DNA of 54,162 nucleotides from Brevundimonas sp. (GTDB taxonomy: Bacteria > Pseudomonadota > Alphaproteobacteria > Caulobacterales > Caulobacteraceae). The stretch covers positions 1 through 54,162 of the forward strand of contig NZ_JAIYCP010000034.1 in the NCBI RefSeq assembly GCF_027487935.1. The letters run 5' to 3'. A program made the position numbers and the translations under genes. This document shows positions 52,684 to 54,162 of the stretch, one piece after another. Below the pieces are notes generated by a model that did no database searches, was not told the DNA's origin, and worked only from the letters and a program-made list of their open reading frames with translations. How positions within the stretch are numbered: position 1 is the first letter of the stretch; each line of letters opens with the position of its first letter.

Positions 52684-53963
52684 CGGAAGCCGCGGGCCCG
52701 CACTTCTGCGGGGCGATAGACGTTTCGCAGATCGACCATGACCGGCTGACGCATCAGACCCTTGATCCGGTCAATGTCCAGCGCCCGGAACTGGTCCCAT
52801 TCGGTCAGGATCACCACCACATCGGCGCCCGTGACCGCCTCATAGGGACCGTCCCTGAACTGGACGCCTTCCAGCAGCTTTGCGGCCTCATCCATGCCTT
52901 CCGGGTCGAACGCCTGGACGGTCGCGCCCATGGCCATCAGGGCGGGGGCGACGTCCAGCGAGGGGGCATCGCGCATGTCATCGGTGTTCGGCTTGAAGGT
53001 CAGGCCCAACAGGGCCACCGTCTTGCCGGCCAGGTCCCCGTCCAGGGCCGAGGCCACCTTGCCGGCCATGGCCTTCTTGCGCGCGTCATTGATCGCCACG
53101 GTCGTCTCGATCAGCCGCACCGGTGCCCCGGCGTCCGCGGCGGTCCGCACCAGGGCGATCGTGTCCTTGGGAAAGCAGGAGCCGCCATAGCCGGGTCCGG
53201 CGTGCAGGAATTTGGAGCCGATCCGCTTGTCCAGACCGATCCCCCGCGCGACCTGCTGCACATCGGCACCGACGGCCTCGCACAGGTCCGCCATCTCGTT
53301 GATGAAGGTGATCTTCATCGCCAGGAAGGCGTTGGCGGCATATTTGATCAGCTCTGACGTTCGCCGCCCCGTAAACAGGATCGGCGTCTCATTGAGGTTC
53401 AGCGGCCGATAGAGTTCGCGCATCACCGCCTGGGCACGCGGATCCTCGGTGCCCACAACGACCCGGTCCGGCCTCTTGAAATCCTCGATCGCGGCCCCTT
53501 CGCGCAGGAACTCCGGATTGGAGACCACGGCGAAGTCTGCATCGGGGCGGCGTGCGCGGATGATCCGCTCGATCTCGTCACCCGTGCCGACCGGAACCGT
53601 GGACTTGGTCACCACCACGGTGAAGCCCTCGATCAGCCCGGCGATCTCTTCCGCGGCTGCATGGACATAGGAGAGGTCGGCATGGCCGTCGCCGCGCCGT
53701 GACGGGGTACCCACGGCGATGAAGACGGCATCGGCTGTGCGGATCGCCTCGGCCGCGTCGAGCGCGAAGCTCAACCGCCCACCACGGACATTGGCCGCGA
53801 CCAGATCGTCCAGACCCGGCTCGAAGATCGGAATCTCGCCCTGCTCCAGCCGCCCGATCTTGGACGGGTCCTTGTCGACGCAGATCACCTCATGGCCGAA
53901 GTCGGCGAAACAGGCCCCCGAGACCAGGCCCACATAGCCGGTGCCAATCATCGCAACGCGCAT
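52659..53963 (-). CDS. ugd: UDP-glucose 6-dehydrogenase
   Basis: 434 aa from MRVAMIGTGYVGLVSGACF; a longer upstream frame is rejected because it crosses the terminator of the next gene. The NAD site is GTGYVGLVSG, then VAVGTPS, TKSTVPVGTG, FLREGAAIEDF, the substrate-loop lysine region YAANAFLAMKITF and the catalytic C263 in GYGGSCFPKD. It oxidises UDP-glucose to UDP-glucuronate for capsule, exopolysaccharide or lipid A modification. No glycosyltransferase cluster is visible here. Confidence 0.97.
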   Translation of the reverse strand: MRVAMIGTGYVGLVSGACFADFGHEVICVDKDPSKIGRLEQGEIPIFEPGLDDLVAANVRGGRLSFALDAAEAIRTADAVFIAVGTPSRRGDGHADLSYVHAAAEEIAGLIEGFTVVVTKSTVPVGTGDEIERIIRARRPDADFAVVSNPEFLREGAAIEDFKRPDRVVVGTEDPRAQAVMRELYRPLNLNETPILFTGRRTSELIKYAANAFLAMKITFINEMADLCEAVGADVQQVARGIGLDKRIGSKFLHAGPGYGGSCFPKDTIALVRTAADAGAPVRLIETTVAINDARKKAMAGKVASALDGDLAGKTVALLGLTFKPNTDDMRDAPSLDVAPALMAMGATVQAFDPEGMDEAAKLLEGVQFRDGPYEAVTGADVVVILTEWDQFRALDIDRIKGLMRQPVMVDLRNVYRPAEVRARGFRYASIGRA

Positions 53964-54049
53964 CGAAACCTGTCCCTTGTTCGTCGGGCGGAGATAGCGA
54001 GCGGCCGGGGCTTTGGCCACCCCGCGATCCGTTCCTCGCCCGACAAAGC

Positions 54050-54081
54050 AAAACCGCCGGCCCCCTTTCGGGAGCCGGCGG
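54050..54081 (-). terminator. Terminator of the gene entering from the right edge
   Basis: CCGCCGGC (54054-54061) and GCCGGCGG (54074-54081) form an eight-pair stem. Read on the minus strand it is followed by TTTTGCTTT. It lies 34 bases past the stop at 54115. Confidence 0.8.
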
Positions 54082-54114
54082 CTGCTTTTGGTCTGGCCGA
54101 TCGGCCTTCCGGGT

Positions 54115-54162
54115 TTAGCGGAAGTTGATGCCGATGGTGGCGCGACGGTTGAGCGGCTCACG
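54115..54162 (-). CDS. C-terminal fragment of a probable outer-membrane beta-barrel protein
   Basis: Partial: only the last 15 codons and TAA are present, reading REPLNRRATIGINFR. Alternating hydrophobic residues ending in Phe-Arg, preceded by REP, resemble the last strand of TonB-dependent receptors (EPRxxGV-type endings), which are numerous in Caulobacterales. The terminator just downstream supports that this is a real gene end. The identity is uncertain from so few residues. Confidence 0.5.
   Translation of the reverse strand, partial: REPLNRRATIGINFR

Overview
The window is about 54 kb of GC-rich chromosomal DNA from an alphaproteobacterium. Caulobacterales, and Brevundimonas in particular, fits best. 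The grounds are a GTTC-N7-GTTC LexA operator in front of imuA-imuB-dnaE2, the aroA-cmk-rpsA order, an rpoN-hpf-ptsN block, an Hsp20-DUF1150 pair, a FYDLN-acid protein, a probable FzlA division protein and very dense packing with ATGA overlaps. This assignment is inference from gene content; no similarity search could be run. There is no transposase, integrase, prophage, CRISPR array or rRNA. It reads as core chromosome with small accessory insertions.

Layout. 1-7.3 kb: tRNA-Leu(CAA), an ArsC-like protein, an MFS drug exporter, a lipoprotein M1 aminopeptidase, a serine hydrolase, HPPD and two small unknowns. 7.4-7.6 kb: a mosaic of palindromes. 7.6-13.1 kb: the SOS mutagenesis operon imuA-imuB-dnaE2. 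13.2-15.2 kb: a GNAT-like protein, MscL and IHF-beta. 15.3-19.5 kb: aroA, a small membrane protein, cmk and rpsA. 19.6-21.2 kb: FYDLN-acid protein, tRNA-Ala(GGC), Hsp20 and DUF1150. 21.3-28.7 kb: rnd-lptC-lptA-lptB and rpoN-hpf-ptsN, separated by an oppositely oriented M20 peptidase and a TonB-domain protein. 28.8-41.1 kb: tRNA-Leu(CAG), an NDUFA9-like protein, UppP, an HTH-citrate synthase homologue lacking all three catalytic residues, a FieF-type CDF, probable FzlA, QueG, an FKBP lipoprotein, threonine ammonia-lyase, small envelope proteins, a GNAT enzyme, and L21/L27. 41.2-45.7 kb: a metal-handling region with a Zur-like palindrome, a membrane transporter, a His-rich zinc-type CDF, a His-rich COG0523 GTPase, DUF1330 and a WD40 protein. 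45.7-54.2 kb: MtgA, an ACE-like M2 peptidase, a Tad-type VWA protein, a 2OG-Fe(II) oxygenase, an OmpA lipoprotein, a small membrane protein, UDP-glucose dehydrogenase, and the tail of a probable outer-membrane receptor.

Themes. Envelope biogenesis is strongly represented (Lpt proteins, UppP, MtgA, Ugd, OmpA, FKBP, MscL, probable FzlA), together with exported peptidases (M1, M2, M20, serine hydrolase). The observations most worth following are the catalytically dead HTH-citrate synthase, the Zur-like operator in front of what look like metal exporters, the paired FCCH-like repeats inside a VWA domain, and a family of about 45-bp intergenic repeats seen three times.
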